Shown one piece after another: positions 35,352 through 49,575 of a DNA stretch of 64,000 nt. This DNA comes from Litoditis marina (Eukaryota > Nematoda > Chromadorea > Rhabditida > Rhabditidae). The DNA lies in the NCBI GenBank assembly GCA_964036275.1, contig CAXIWQ010000023.1, positions 1 to 64,000 on the forward strand, read 5' to 3'. A program made the position numbers and the translations under genes. Position 1 is the stretch's first letter; every line of letters begins with the position of its first letter. Below the pieces are notes generated by a model. It ran no database searches, was not told the origin of the DNA, and worked only from the letters and a program-made list of their open reading frames with translations.

Positions 35352-38300
35352 TCAGGTTTTTGTAGCTGGGAGCAACAGATTTGATAGCCGTATGAAATGT
35401 TCTCTGTAACTGCAAGGCAAAGAGTCAATAACCGCGTTAATTTGTATTTTGTGGCTGTGCGCCACAGAATATAAAGTCGTATTATGTTTTTGTAGTTGGA
35501 AGCAACAGACTTGATAGCCGTATGATTTTTTTTTGTAGCTGCAAGTCAAAATGTCAATAACCGCGTTAATTCGTCTTTGTGGCTGTGCGCCACAGAATAG
35601 ATTGTCGTATCAGGTTTTTGTAGCTGGGAGCAACAGACTTGATAGCCGTATGAACTTTTTTCTGTAGCTGCAAGGCAAAGAGGTAATAACCGCGTTAATT
35701 TGTCTTTTGTGGCTGTGCGCCACAGGATATAAAGTCGTATTAGGTTTTTGTAGCCATGAGCAACAGACTTGATAGCCGTATAAACTTTTTTCTGTAGCTG
35801 CAAGGCAAAGAGTCGATAACCGCGTTATATCGTATTTTGTGGCTGTGTGCCACAGAATAGATAGTTGTATTGGGTTTTTCTAGCTGGGAACAACATACTT
35901 GATAGCCATATAAACTTTTTTCTGAAGCTGCACGGCAAAGAGTCAATAACCGCGTTAATTTGTCTTTTGTGGCTGTGCGCCACAGAATATAAAGTCGTAT
36001 TAGGTTTTTTGTAGCTGGGAGCAACAGACTTGATAGCCGTATAAACTTTTTTTCTGTAGCTGCAAGGCAAAGAGGTAATAACCGCGTTAATTTGTCTTTT
36101 GTGGCTGTGCGCCACAGAATATAAAGTCGTATTAGGTTTTTGTAGCTGGGAGCAACAGATTTGATAGCCGTATGAAATGTTCTCTGTAACTGCAAGGCAA
36201 AGAGTCAATAACCGCGTTAATTTGTATTTTGTGGCTGTGCGCCACAGAATATAAAGTCGTATTATGTTTTTGTAGTTGGAAGCAACAGACTTGATAGCCG
36301 TATGATTTGTTTTTGTGGCTGCAAGTCAAAATGTCAATAACCGCGTTAATTCGTCTTTGTGGCTGTGCGCCACAGAATAGATTGTCGTATTAGGTTTTTG
36401 TAGCTGGGAGCAACAGATTTGATAGCCGTATGAAATGTTCTCTGTAACTGCGAGGCAAAGAGTCAATAACCGCGTTAATTCGTCTTTTGTGGCTGTGCGC
36501 CACAGAATATATAGTCGTATTATGTTTTTGTAGCTGGGAGCAACAGACTTGATAGCCGTATGAACTTTTCTCGGTAGCTGCAAGCCAACAAGTCGATAAC
36601 CGCGATAATTTGTATTTTGTGGCTGTGCGCCACAGAATAGATTGTCGTATTAGGTTTCTGTAGCTGGGAGCAACAGACTTGATAGCCGTATGAACTTTTT
36701 TCTGTAGCTGCAAGGCAAAGAGGTAATAACCGCGTTAATTTGTCTTTTGTGGCTGTGCGCCACAGGATATAAAGTCGTATTAGGTTTGTGTAGCCATGAG
36801 CAACAGACTTGATAGCCGTATAAACTTTTTTCTGTAGCTGCAAGGCAAAGAGTCGATAACCGCGTTATATCGTATTTTGTGGCTGTGTGCCACAGAATAG
36901 ATAGTTGTATTGGGTTTTTCTAGCTGGGAGCAACATACTTGATAGCCATATAAACTTTTTTCTGTAGCTGCACGGCAAAGAGTCAATAACCGCGTTAATT
37001 TGTCTTTTGTGGCTGTGCGCCACAGAATATATAGTCGTATTATGTTTTTGTAGCTGGGAGCAACAGACTTGATAGCCGTATGAACTTTTCTCGGTAGCTG
37101 CAAGTCAAAATGTCAATAACCGCGTTAATTCGTCTTTGTGGCTGTGCGCCACAGAATAGATTGTCGTATCAGGTTTTTGTAGCTGGGAGCAACAGACTTG
37201 ATAGCCGTATGAACTTTTTTCTGTAGCTGCAAGGCAAAAAGGTAATAACCGCGTTAATTTGTCTTTTGTGGCTGTGCGCCACAGGATATAAAGTCGTATT
37301 AGGTTTGTGTAGCCATGAGCAACAGACTTGATAGCCGTATAAACTTTTTTCTGTAGCTGCAAGGCAAAGAGTCGATAACCGCGTTATATCGTATTTTGTG
37401 GCTGTGTGCCACAGAATAGATAGTTGTATTGGGTTTTTCTAGCTGGGAGCAACATACTTGATAGCCATATAAACTTTTTTCTGTAGCTGCACGGCAAAGA
37501 GTCAATAACCGCGTTAATTTGTCTTTTGTGGCTGTGCGCCACAGAATATAAAGTCGTATTAGGTTTTTGTAGCTGGGAGCAACAGACTTGATAGTCGTAT
37601 AAACTTTTTTTCTGTAGCTGCAAGGCAAAGAGGTAATAACCGCGTTAATTTCTCTTTTGTGGCTGTGCGCCACAGAATATAAAGTCGTATTAGGTTTTTG
37701 TAGCTGGGAGCAACAGATTTGATAGCCGTATGAAATGTTCTCTGTAACTGCAAGGCAAAGAGTCAATAACCGCGTTAATTTGTATTTTGTGGCTGTGCGC
37801 TACAGAATATAAAGTCGTATTATGTTTTTGTAGTTGGAAGCAACAGACTTGATAGCCGTATGATTTTTTTGTTGTAGCTGCAAGTCAAAATGTCAATAAC
37901 CGCGTTAATTCGTCTTTGTGGCTGTGCGCCACAGAATAGATTGTCGTATCAGGTTTTTGTAGCTGGGAGCAACAGACTTGATAGCCGTATGAACTTTTTT
38001 CTGTAGCTGCAAGGCAAAGAGGTAATAACCGCGTTAATTTGTCTTTTGTGGCTGTGCGCCACAGGATATAAAGTCGTATTAGGTTTTTGTAGCCATGAGC
38101 AACAGACTTGATAGCCGTATAAACTTTTTTCTGTAGCTGCAAGGCAAAGAGTCGATAACCGCGTTATATCGTATTTTGTGGCTGTGTGCCACAGAATAGA
38201 TAGTTGTATTGGGTTTTTCTAGCTGGGAACAACATACTTGATAGCCATATAAACTTTTTTCTGTAGCTGCACGGCAAAGAGTCAATAACCGCGTTAATTT

Positions 38301-38870
38301 GTCTTTTGTGGCTGTGCGCCACAGAATATAAAGTCGTATTAGGTTTTTGTATTTGGGAGCAACAGACTTGATAGCCGTATAAACTTTTTTTCTGTAGCTG
38401 CAAGGCAAAGAGGTAATAACCGCGTTAATTTGTCTTTTGTGGCTGTGCGCCACAGAATATAAAGTCGTATTAGGTTTTTGTAGCTGGGAGCAACAGACTT
38501 GATAGCCGTATGAACTTTTTTCTGTAGCTGCAAGGCAAAGAGTCGATAACCGCGTTATATCGTATTTTGTGGCTGTGTGCCACAGAATAGATAGTTGTAT
38601 TGGGTTTTTCTAGCTGGGAGCAACAGATTTGATAGCCGTATGAACTGTTCTCTGTAGCTGCAAGGCAAAGAGTCGATAACCGCGTTAATTCGTATTTTGT
38701 GGCTGTGCGCCACAGAATAGATAGTCGTATCAGGTTTTTGTAGCTGGGAGCAACATACTTGATAGCCGTATAACCTTTTTCCTGTAGCTGCACGGCAAAG
38801 AGTCAATAACCGCGTTAATTTGTCTTTTGTGGCTGTGCGCCACAGAATATAAAGTCGTATTAGGTTTTTG
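35352..38870. repeat. Large duplicated satellite block, copy 2 (offset 7923)
   Basis: Second copy of 27429-30950. Just upstream, 33537-34970 is a third copy of its beginning at an offset of 1815. The last part also matches 32.2-33.3 kb at an offset of 6231, so the block is a mosaic of several exchange events. Confidence 0.8.
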
Positions 38871-41852
38871 TAGCTGGGAGCAACAGACTTGATAGCCGTA
38901 TGAACTTTTTTCTGTAGCTGCAAGGCAAAGAGGTAATAACCGCGTTAATTTGTCTTTTGTGGCTGTGCGCCACAGAATAGATTGTCGTATCAGGTTTTTG
39001 TAGCTGGGAGCAACAGACTTGATAGCCGTATGAACTTTTTTCTGTAGCTGCAAGGCAAAGAGGTAATAACCGCGTTAATTTGTCTTTTGTGGCTGTGCGC
39101 CACAGGATATAAAGTCGTATTAGGTTTTTGTAGCCATGAGCAACAGACTTGATAGCCGTATAAACTTTTTTCTGTAGCTGCAAGGCAAAGAGTCGATAAC
39201 CGCGTTATATCGTATTTTGTGGCTGTGTGCCACAGAATAGATAGTTGTATTGGGTTTTTCTAGCTGGGAGCAACATACTTGATAGCCATATAAACTTTTT
39301 TCTGTAGCTGCACGGCAAAGAGTCAATAACCGCGTTAATTTGTCTTTTGTGGCTGTGCGCCACAGAATATAAAGTCGTATTAGGTTTTTGTAGCTGGGAG
39401 CAACAGACTTGATAGCCGTATAAACTTTTTTTCTGTGGCTGCAAGGCAAAGAGGTAATAACCGCGTTAATTTGTCTTTTGTGGCTGTGCGCCACAGAATA
39501 TAAAGTCGTATTAGGTTTTTGTAGCTGGGAGCAACAGATTTGATAGCCGTATGAAATGTTCTCTGTAACTGCAAGGCAAAGAGTCAATAACCGCGTTAAT
39601 TTGTATTTTGTGGCTGTGCGCCACAGAATATAAAGTCGTATTATGTTTTTGTAGTTGGAAGCAACAGACTTGATAGCCGTATGATTTTTTTTCTGTAGCT
39701 GCAAGTCAAAATGTCAATAACCGCGTTAATTCGTCTTTGTGGCTGTGCGCCACAGAATAGATTGTCGTATCAGGTTTTTGTAGCTGGGAGCAACAGACTT
39801 GATAGCCGTATGAACTTTTTTCTGTAGCTGCAAGGCAAAGAGGTAATAACCGCGTTAATTTGTCTTTTGTGGCTGTGCGCCACAGGATATAAAGTCGTAT
39901 TAGGTTTCTGTAGCCATGAGCAACAGACTTGATAGCCGTATAAACTATTTTCTGTAGCTGCAAGGCAAAGAGTCGATAACCGCGTTATATCGTATTTTGT
40001 GGCTGTGTGCCACAGAATAGATAGTTGTATTGGGTTTTTCTAGCTGGGAACAACATACTTGATAGCCATATAAACTTTTTTCTGTAGCTGCACGGCAAAG
40101 AGTCAATAACCGCGTTAATTTGTCTTTTGTGGCTGTGCGCCACAGAATATAAAGTCGTATTAGGTTTTTGTAGCTGGGAGCAACAGACTTGATAGCCGTA
40201 TAAACTTTTTTTCTGTAGCTGCAAGGCAAAGAGGTAATAACCGCGTTAATTTGTCTTTTGTGGCTGTGCGCCACAGAATATAAAGTCGTATTAGGTTTTT
40301 GTAGCTGGGAGCAACAGACTTGATAGCCGTATGAACTTTTTTCTGTAGCTGCAAGGCAAAGAGTCGATAACCGCGTTATATCGTATTTTGTGGCTGTGTG
40401 CCACAGAATAGATAGTTGTATTGGGTTTTTCTAGCTGGGAGCAACATACTTGATAGCCATATAAAAATTTTTCTGTAGCTGCACGGCAAAGAGTCAATAA
40501 CCGCGTTAATTTGTCTTTTGTGGCTGTGCGCCACAGAATAGATTGTCGTATCAGGTTTTTGTAGCTGGGAGCAACAGACTTGATAGCCGTATGAACTTTT
40601 TTCTGTAGCTGCAATGCAAAGAGGTAATAACCGCGTTAATTTGTCTTTTGTGGCTGTGCTCCACAGGATATAAAGTCGTATTAGGTTTTTGTAGCCATGA
40701 GCAACAGACTTGATAGCCGTATAAACTTTTTTCTGTAGCTGCAAGGCAAAGAGTCGATAACCGCGTTGTATCGTATTTTGTGGCTGTGTGCCACAGAATA
40801 GATAGTTGTATTGGGTTTTTCTAGCTGGGAGCAACATACTTGATAGCCATATGAACTTTTTTCTGTAGCTGCACGGCAAAGAGTCAATAACCGCGTTAAT
40901 TTGTCTTTTGTGGCTGTGCGCCACAGAATATAAAGTCGTATTAGGTTTTTGTAGCTGGGAGCAACAGACTTGATAGCCGTATAAACTTTTTTTCTGTAGC
41001 TGCAAGGCAAAGAGGTAATAACCGCGTTAATTTGTCTTTTGTGGCTGTGCGCCACAGAATATAAAGTCGTATTAGGTTTTTGTAGCTGGGAGCAACAGAT
41101 TTGATAGCCGTATGAAATGTTCTCTGTAACTGCAAGGCAAAGAGTCAATAACCGCGTTAATTTGTATTTTGTGGCTGTGCGCCACAGAATATAAAGTCGT
41201 ATTATGTTTTTGTAGTTGGAAGCAACAGACTTGATAGCCGTATGATTTTTTTTTTGTAGCTGCAAGTCAAAATGTCAATAACCGCGTTAATTCGTCTTTG
41301 TGGCTGTGCGCCACAGAATAGATTGTCGTATCAGGTTTTTGTAGCTGGGAGCAACAGACTTGATAGCCGTATGAACTTTTTTCTGTAGCTGCAAGGCAAA
41401 GAGGTAATAACCGCGTTAATTTGTCTTTTGTGGCTGTGCGCCACAGGATATAAAGTCGTATTAGGTTTTTGTAGCCATGAGCAACAGACTTGATAGCCGT
41501 ATAAACTTTTTTCTGTAGCTGCAAGGCAAAGAGTCGATAACCGCGTTATATCGTATTTTGTGGCTGTGTGCCACAGAATAGATAGTTGTATTGGGTTTTT
41601 CTAGCTGGGAACAACATACTTGATAGCCATATAAACTTTTTTCTGAAGCTGCACGGCAAAGAGTCAATAACCGCGTTAATTTGTCTTTTGTGGCTGTGCG
41701 CCACAGAATATAAAGTCGTATTAGGTTTTTTGTAGCTGGGAGCAACAGACTTGATAGCCGTATAAACTTTTTTTCTGTAGCTGCAAGGCAAAGAGGTAAT
41801 AACCGCGTTAATTTGTCTTTTGTGGCTGTGCGCCACAGAATATAAAGTCGTA

Positions 41853-44800
41853 TTAGGTTTTTGTAGCTGGGAGCAACAGATTTGATAGCCGTATGAAATG
41901 TTCTCTGTAACTGCAAGGCAAAGAGTCAATAACCGCGTTAATTTGTATTTTGTGGCTGTGCGCCACAGAATATAAAGTCGTATTATGTTTTTGTAGTTGG
42001 AAGCAACAGACTTGATAGCCGTATGATTTGTTTTTGTGGCTGCAAGTCAAAATGTCAATAACCGCGTTAATTCGTCTTTGTGGCTGTGCTCCACAGAATA
42101 GATTGTCGTATTAGGTTTTTGTAGCTGGGAGCAACAGATTTGATAGCCGTATGAAATGTTCTCTGTAACTGCGAGGCAAAGAGTCAATAACCGCGTTAAT
42201 TCGTCTTTTGTGGCTGTGCGCCACAGAATATATAGTCGTATTATGTTTTTGTAGCTGGGAGCAACAGACTTGATAGCCGTATGAACTTTTCTCGGTAGCT
42301 GCAAGCCAACAAGTCGATAACCGCGATAATTTGTATTTTGTGGCTGTGCGCCACAGAATAGATTGTCGTATTAGGTTTCTGTAGCTGGGAGCAACAGATT
42401 TGATAGCCGTATGAACTTTTTTCTGTAGCTGCAAGGCAAAGAGGTAATAACCGCGTTAATTTGTCTTTTGTGGCTGTGCGCCACAGAATAGATTGTCGTA
42501 TCAGGTTTTTGTAGCTGGGAGCAACAGACTTGATAGCCGTATGAACTTTTTTCTGTAGCTGCAAGGCAAAGAGGTAATAACCGCGTTAATTTGTCTTTTG
42601 TGGCTGTGCGCCACAGGATATAAAGTCGTATTAGGTTTTTGTAGCCATGAGCAACAGACTTGATAGCCGTATAAACTTTTTTCTGTAGCTGCAAGGCAAA
42701 GAGTCGATAACCGCGTTATATCGTATTTTGTGGCTGTGTGCCACAGAATAGATAGTTGTATTGGGTTTTTCTAGCTGGGAACAACATACTTGATAGCCAT
42801 ATAAACTTTTTTCTGTAGCTGCACGGCAAAGAGTCAATAACCGCGTTAATTTGTCTTTTGTGGCTGTGCGCCACAGAATATAAAGTCGTATTAGGTTTTT
42901 GTAGCTGGGAGCAACAGACTTGATAGCCGTATAAACTTTTTTTCTGTAGCTGCAAGGCAAAGAGGTAATAACCGCGTTAATTTGTCTTTTGTGGCTGTGC
43001 GCCACAGAATATAAAGTCGTATTAGGTTTTTGTAGCTGGGAGCAACAGACTTGATAGCCGTATGAACTTTTTTCTGTAGCTGCAAGGCAAAGAGTCGATA
43101 ACCGCGTTATATCGTATTTTGTGGCTGTGTGCCACAGAATAGATAGTTGTATTGGGTTTTTCTAGCTGGGAGCAACATACTTGATAGCCATATAAACTTT
43201 TTTCTGTAGCTGCACGGCAAAGAGTCAATAACCGCGTTAATTTGTCTTTTGTGGCTGTGCGCCACAGAATAGATTGTCGTATCAGGTTTTTGTAGCTGGG
43301 AGCAACAGACTTGATAGCCGTATGAACTTTTTTCTGTAGCTGCAAGGCAAAGAGGTAATAACCGCGTTAATTTGTCTTTTGTGGCTGTGCTCCACAGGAT
43401 ATAAAGTCGTATTAGGTTTTTGTAGCCATGAGCAACAGACTTGATAGCCGTATAAACTTTTTTCTGTAGCTGCAAGGCAAAGAGTCGATAACCGCGTTGT
43501 ATCGTATTTTGTGGCTGTGTGCCACAGAATAGATAGTTGTATTGGGTTTTTCTAGCTGGGAGCAACATACTTGATAGCCATATAAACTTTTTTCTGTAGC
43601 TGCACGGCAAAGAGTCAATAACCGCGTTAATTTGTCTTTTGTGGCTGTGCGCCACAGAATATAAAGTCGTATTAGGTTTTTGTAGCTGGGAGCAACAGAC
43701 TTGATAGCCGTATAAACTTTTTTTCTGTAGCTGCAAGGCAAAGAGGTAATAACCGCGTTAATTTGTCTTTTGTGGCTGTGCGCCACAGAATATAAAGTCG
43801 TATTAGGTTTTTGTAGCTGGGAGCAACAGATTTGATAGCCGTATGAAATGTTCTCTGTAACTGCAAGGCAAAGAGTCAATAACCGCGTTAATTTGTATTT
43901 TGTGGCTGTGCGCCACAGAATATAAAGTCGTATTATGTTTTTGTAGTTGGAAGCAACAGACTTGATAGCCGTATGATTTGTTTTTGTGGCTGCAAGTCAA
44001 AATGTCAATAACCGCGTTAATTCGTCTTTGTGGCTGTGCTCCACAGAATAGATTGTCGTATTAGGTTTTTGTAGCTGGGAGCAACAGATTTGATAGCCGT
44101 ATGAAATGTTCTCTGTAACTGCGAGGCAAAGAGTCAATAACCGCGTTAATTCGTCTTTTGTGGCTGTGCGCCACAGAATATATAGTCGTATTATGTTTTT
44201 GTAGCTGGGAGCAACAGACTTGATAGCCGTATGAACTTTTCTCGGTAGCTGCAAGCCAACAAGTCGATAACCGCGATAATTTGTATTTTGTGGCTGTGCG
44301 CCACAGAATAGATTGTCGTATTAGGTTTCTGTAGCTGGGAGCAACAGATTTGATAGCCGTATGAACTTTTTTCTGTAGCTGCAAGGCAAAGAGGTAATAA
44401 CCGCGTTAATTTGTCTTTTGTGGCTGTGCGCCACAGAATAGATTGTCGTATCAGGTTTTTGTAGCTGGGAGCAACAGACTTGATAGCCGTATGAACTTTT
44501 TTCTGTAGCTGCAAGGCAAAGAGGTAATAACCGCGTTAATTTGTCTTTTGTGGCTGTGCGCCACAGGATATAAAGTCGTATTAGGTTTTTGTAGCCATGA
44601 GCAACAGACTTGATAGCCGTATAAACTTTTTTCTGTAGCTGCAAGGCAAAGAGTCGATAACCGCGTTATATCGTATTTTGTGGCTGTGTGCCACAGAATA
44701 GATAGTTGTATTGGGTTTTTCTAGCTGGGAACAACATACTTGATAGCCATATAAACTTTTTTCTGTAGCTGCACGGCAAAGAGTCAATAACCGCGTTAAT

Positions 44801-45752
44801 TTGTCTTTTGTGGCTGTGCGCCACAGAATATAAAGTCGTATTAGGTTTTTGTAGCTGGGAGCAACAGACTTGATAGCCGTATAAACTTTTTTTCTGTAGC
44901 TGCAAGGCAAAGAGGTAATAACCGCGTTAATTTGTCTTTTGTGGCTGTGCGCCACAGAATATAAAGTCGTATTAGGTTTTTGTAGCTGGGAGCAACAGAC
45001 TTGATAGCCGTATGAACTTTTTTCTGTAGCTGCAAGGCAAAGAGTCGATAACCGCGTTATATCGTATTTTGTGGCTGTGTGCCACAGAATAGATAGTTGT
45101 ATTGGGTTTTTCTAGCTGGGAGCAACATACTTGATAGCCATATAAACTTTTTTCTGTAGCTGCACGGCAAAGAGTCAATAACCGCGTTAATTTGTCTTTT
45201 GTGGCTGTGCGCCACAGAATAGATTGTCGTATCAGGTTTTTGTAGCTGGGAGCAACAGACTTGATAGCCGTATGAACTTTTTTCTGTAGCTGCAAGGCAA
45301 AGAGGTAATAACCGCGTTAATTTGTCTTTTGTGGCTGTGCTCCACAGGATATAAAGTCGTATTAGGTTTTTGTAGCCATGAGCAACAGACTTGATAGCCG
45401 TATAAACTTTTTTCTGTAGCTGCAAGGCAAAGAGTCGATAACCGCGTTGTATCGTATTTTGTGGCTGTGTGCCACAGAATAGATAGTTGTATTGGGTTTT
45501 TCTAGCTGGGAGCAACATACTTGATAGCCATATAAACTTTTTTCTGTAGCTGCACGGCAAAGAGTCAATAACCGCGTTAATTTGTCTTTTGTGGCTGTGC
45601 GCCACAGAATATAAAGTCGTATTAGGTTTTTGTAGCTGGGAGCAACAGACTTGATAGCCGTATAAACTTTTTTTCTGTAGCTGCAAGGCAAAGAGGTAAT
45701 AACCGCGTTAATTTGTCTTTTGTGGCTGTGCGCCACAGAATATAAAGTCGTA
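41853..45752. repeat. Fifteen-monomer repeat, two tandem copies (1950 bp)
   Basis: 41853-43802 and 43803-45752 agree monomer by monomer at an offset of exactly 1950 (15 x 130). They share rare variants such as TGTGCTCCACAGAATAG (about 42086 and 44036), GTTTCTGTAGCTGGG and AACTGCGAGGC. A few substitutions near the end of copy 2 (GTAGCTGGAAGC at about 45765) differ. Confidence 0.88.
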
Positions 45753-45945
45753 TTAGGTTTTTGTAGCTGGAAGCAACAGATTTGATAGCCGTATGAAATG
45801 TTCTCTGTAACTGCAAGGCAAAGAGTCAATAACCGCGTTAATTTGTATTTTGTGGCTGTGCGCCACAGAATATAAAGTCGTATTATGTTTTTGTAGTTGG
45901 AAGCAACAGACTTGATAGCCGTATGATTTTTTTTGTAGCTGCAAG

Positions 45946-48900
45946 TCAAAATGTCAATAACCGCGTTAATTCGTCTTTGTGGCTGTGCGCCACAGAATAG
46001 ATTGTCGTATCAGGTTTTTGTAGCTGGGAGCAACAGACTTGATAGCCGTATGAACTTTTTTCTGTAGCTGCAAGGCAAAGAGGTAATAACCACGTTAATT
46101 TGTCTTTTGTGGCTGTGCGCCACAGGATATAAAGTCGTATTAGGTTTTTGTAGCCATGAGCAACAGACTTGATAGCCGTATAAACTTTTTTCTGTAGCTG
46201 CAAGGCAAAGAGTCGATAACCGCGTTATATCGTATTTTGTGGCTGTGTGCCACAGAATAGATAGTTGTATTGGGTTTTTCTAGCTGGGAACAACATACTT
46301 GATAGCCATATAAACTTTTTTCTGTAGCTGCACGCCAAAGAGTCAATAACCGCGTTAATTTGTCTTTTGTGGCTGTGCGCCACAGAATATAAAGTCGTAT
46401 TAGGTTTTTGTAGCTGGGAGCAACAGACTTGATAGCAGTATAAACTTTTTTTCTGTAGCTGCAAGGCAAAGAGGTAATAACCGCGTTAATTTGTCTTTTG
46501 TGGCTGTGCGCCACAGAATATAAAGTCGTATTAGGTTTTTGTAGCTGGGAGCAACAGATTTGATAGCCGTATGAAATGTTCTCTGTAACTGCAAGGCAAA
46601 GAGTCAATAACCGCGTTAATTTGTATTTTGTGGCTGTGCGCCACAGAATATAAAGTCGTATTATGTTTTTGTAGTTGGAAGCAACAGACTTGATAGCCGT
46701 ATGATTTGTTTTTGTGGCTGCAAGTCAAAATGTCAATAACCGCGTTAATTCGTCTTTGTGGCTGTGCGCCACAGAATAGATTGTCGTATTAGGTTTTTGT
46801 AGCTGGGAGCAACAGATTTGATAGCCGTATGAAATGTTCTCTGTAACTGCGAGGCAAAGAGTCAATAACCGCGTTAATTCGTCTTTTGTGGCTGTGCGCC
46901 ACAGAATATATAGTCGTATTAGGTTTTTGTAGCTGGGAGCAACAGACTTGATAGCCGTATGAACTTTTCTCGGTAGCTGCAAGCCAACAAGTCGATAACC
47001 GCGATAATTTGTATTTTGTGGCTGTGCGCCACAGAATAGATTGTCGTATTAGGTTTTTGTAGCTGGGAGCAACAGATTTGATAGCCGTATGAACTTTTTT
47101 CTGTAGCTGCAAGGCAAAGAGGTAATAACCGCGTTAATTTGTCTTTTGTGGCTGTGCGCCACAGAATATAAAGTCGTATTAGGTTTTTGTAGCCATGAGC
47201 AACAGACTTGATAGCCGTATGAAATGTTCTCTGTAACTGCAAGGCAAAGAGTCAATAACCGCGTTAATTTGTATTTTGTGGCTGTGCGCCACAGAATATA
47301 AAGTCGTATTATGTTTTTGTAGTTGGAAGCAACAGACTTGATAGCCGTATGATTTTTTTTGTAGCTGCAAGTCAAAATGTCAATAACCGCGTTAATTCGT
47401 CTTTGTGGCTGTGCGCCACAGAATAGATTGTCGTATCAGGTTTTTGTAGCTGGGAGCAACAGACTTGATAGCCGTATGAACTTTTTTCTGTAGCTGCAAG
47501 GCAAAGAGGTAATAACCACGTTAATTTGTCTTTTGTGGCTGTGCGCCACAGGATATAAAGTCGTATTAGGTTTTTGTAGCCATGAGCAACAGACTTGATA
47601 GCCGTATAAACTTTTTTCTGTAGCTGCAAGGCAAAGAGTCGATAACCGCGTTATATCGTATTTTGTGGCTGTGTGCCACAGAATAGATAGTTGTATTGGG
47701 TTTTTCTAGCTGGGAACAACATACTTGATAGCCATATAAACTTTTTTCTGTAGCTGCACGCCAAAGAGTCAATAACCGCGTTAATTTGTCTTTTGTGGCT
47801 GTGCGCCACAGAATATAAAGTCGTATTAGGTTTTTGTAGCTGGGAGCAACAGACTTGATAGCCGTATAAACTTTTTTTCTGTAGCTGCAAGGCAAAGAGG
47901 TAATAACCGCGTTAATTTGTCTTTTGTGGCTGTGCGCCACAGAATATAAAGTCGTATTAGGTTTTTGTAGCTGGGAGCAACAGATTTGATAGCCGTATGA
48001 AATGTTCTCTGTAACTGCAAGGCAAAGAGTCAATAACCGCGTTAATTTGTATTTTGTGGCTGTGCGCCACAGAATATAAAGTCGTATTATGTTTTTGTAG
48101 TTGGAAGCAACAGACTTGATAGCCGTATGATTTGTTTTTGTGGCTGCAAGTCAAAATGTCAATAACCGCGTTAATTCGTCTTTGTGGCTGTGCGCCACAG
48201 AATAGATTGTCGTATTAGGTTTTTGTAGCTGGGAGCAACAGATTTGATAGCCGTATGAAATGTTCTCTGTAACTGCGAGGCAAAGAGTCAATAACCGCGT
48301 TAATTCGTCTTTTGTGGCTGTGCGCCACAGAATATATAGTCGTATTAGGTTTTTGTAGCTGGGAGCAACAGACTTGATAGCCGTATGAACTTTTCTCGGT
48401 AGCTGCAAGCCAACAAGTCGATAACCGCGATAATTTGTATTTTGTGGCTGTGCGCCACAGAATAGATTGTCGTATTAGGTTTTTGTAGCTGGGAGCAACA
48501 GATTTGATAGCCGTATGAACTTTTTTCTGTAGCTGCAAGGCAAAGAGGTAATAACCGCGTTAATTTGTCTTTTGTGGCTGTGCGCCACAGAATATAAAGT
48601 CGTATTAGGTTTTTGTAGCCATGAGCAACAGACTTGATAGCCGTATGAAATGTTCTCTGTAACTGCAAGGCAAAGAGTCAATAACCGCGTTAATTTGTAT
48701 TTTGTGGCTGTGCGCCACAGAATATAAAGTCGTATTATGTTTTTGTAGTTGGAAGCAACAGACTTGATAGCCGTATGATTTTGTTTGTAGCTGCAAGTCA
48801 AAATGTCAATAACCGCGTTAATTCGTCTTTGTGGCTGTGCGCCACAGAATAGATTGTCGTATCAGGTTTTTGTAGCTGGGAGCAACAGACTTGATAGCCG

Positions 48901-49575
48901 TATGAACTTTTTTCTGTAGCTGCAAGGCAAAGAGGTAATAACCACGTTAATTTGTCTTTTGTGGCTGTGCGCCACAGGATATAAAGTCGTATTAGGTTTT
49001 TGTAGCCATGAGCAACAGACTTGATAGCCGTATAAACTTTTTTCTGTAGCTGCAAGGCAAAGAGTCGATAACCGCGTTATATCGTATTTTGTGGCTGTGT
49101 GCCACAGAATAGATAGTTGTATTGGGTTTTTCTAGCTGGGAACAACATACTTGATAGCCATATAAACTTTTTTCTGTAGCTGCACGCCAAAGAGTCAATA
49201 ACCGCGTTAATTTGTCTTTTGTGGCTGTGCGCCACAGAATATAAAGTCGTATTAGGTTTTTGTAGCTGGGAGCAACAGACTTGATAGCCGTATAAACTTT
49301 TTTTCTGTAGCTGCAAGGCAAAGAGGTAATAACCGCGTTAATTTGTCTTTTGTGGCTGTGCGCCACAGAATATAAAGTCGTATTAGGTTTTTGTAGCTGG
49401 GAGCAACAGATTTGATAGCCGTATGAAATGTTCTCTGTAACTGCAAGGCAAAGAGTCAATAACCGCGTTAATTTGTATTTTGTGGCTGTGCGCCACAGAA
49501 TATAAAGTCGTATTATGTTTTTGTAGTTGGAAGCAACAGACTTGATAGCCGTATGATTTTTTTTGTAGCTGCAAG
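45946..49575. repeat. Eleven-monomer repeat (1426 bp), two full copies and a part
   Basis: Units begin at 45946, 47372 and 48798, each 1426 bp apart. The third is cut after about 778 bp. Diagnostic variants are ATAACCACGTTAATTTG (about 46087, 47513, 48939) and CTGCACGCCAAAGAG (about 46328, 47755, 49181). Confidence 0.87.
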
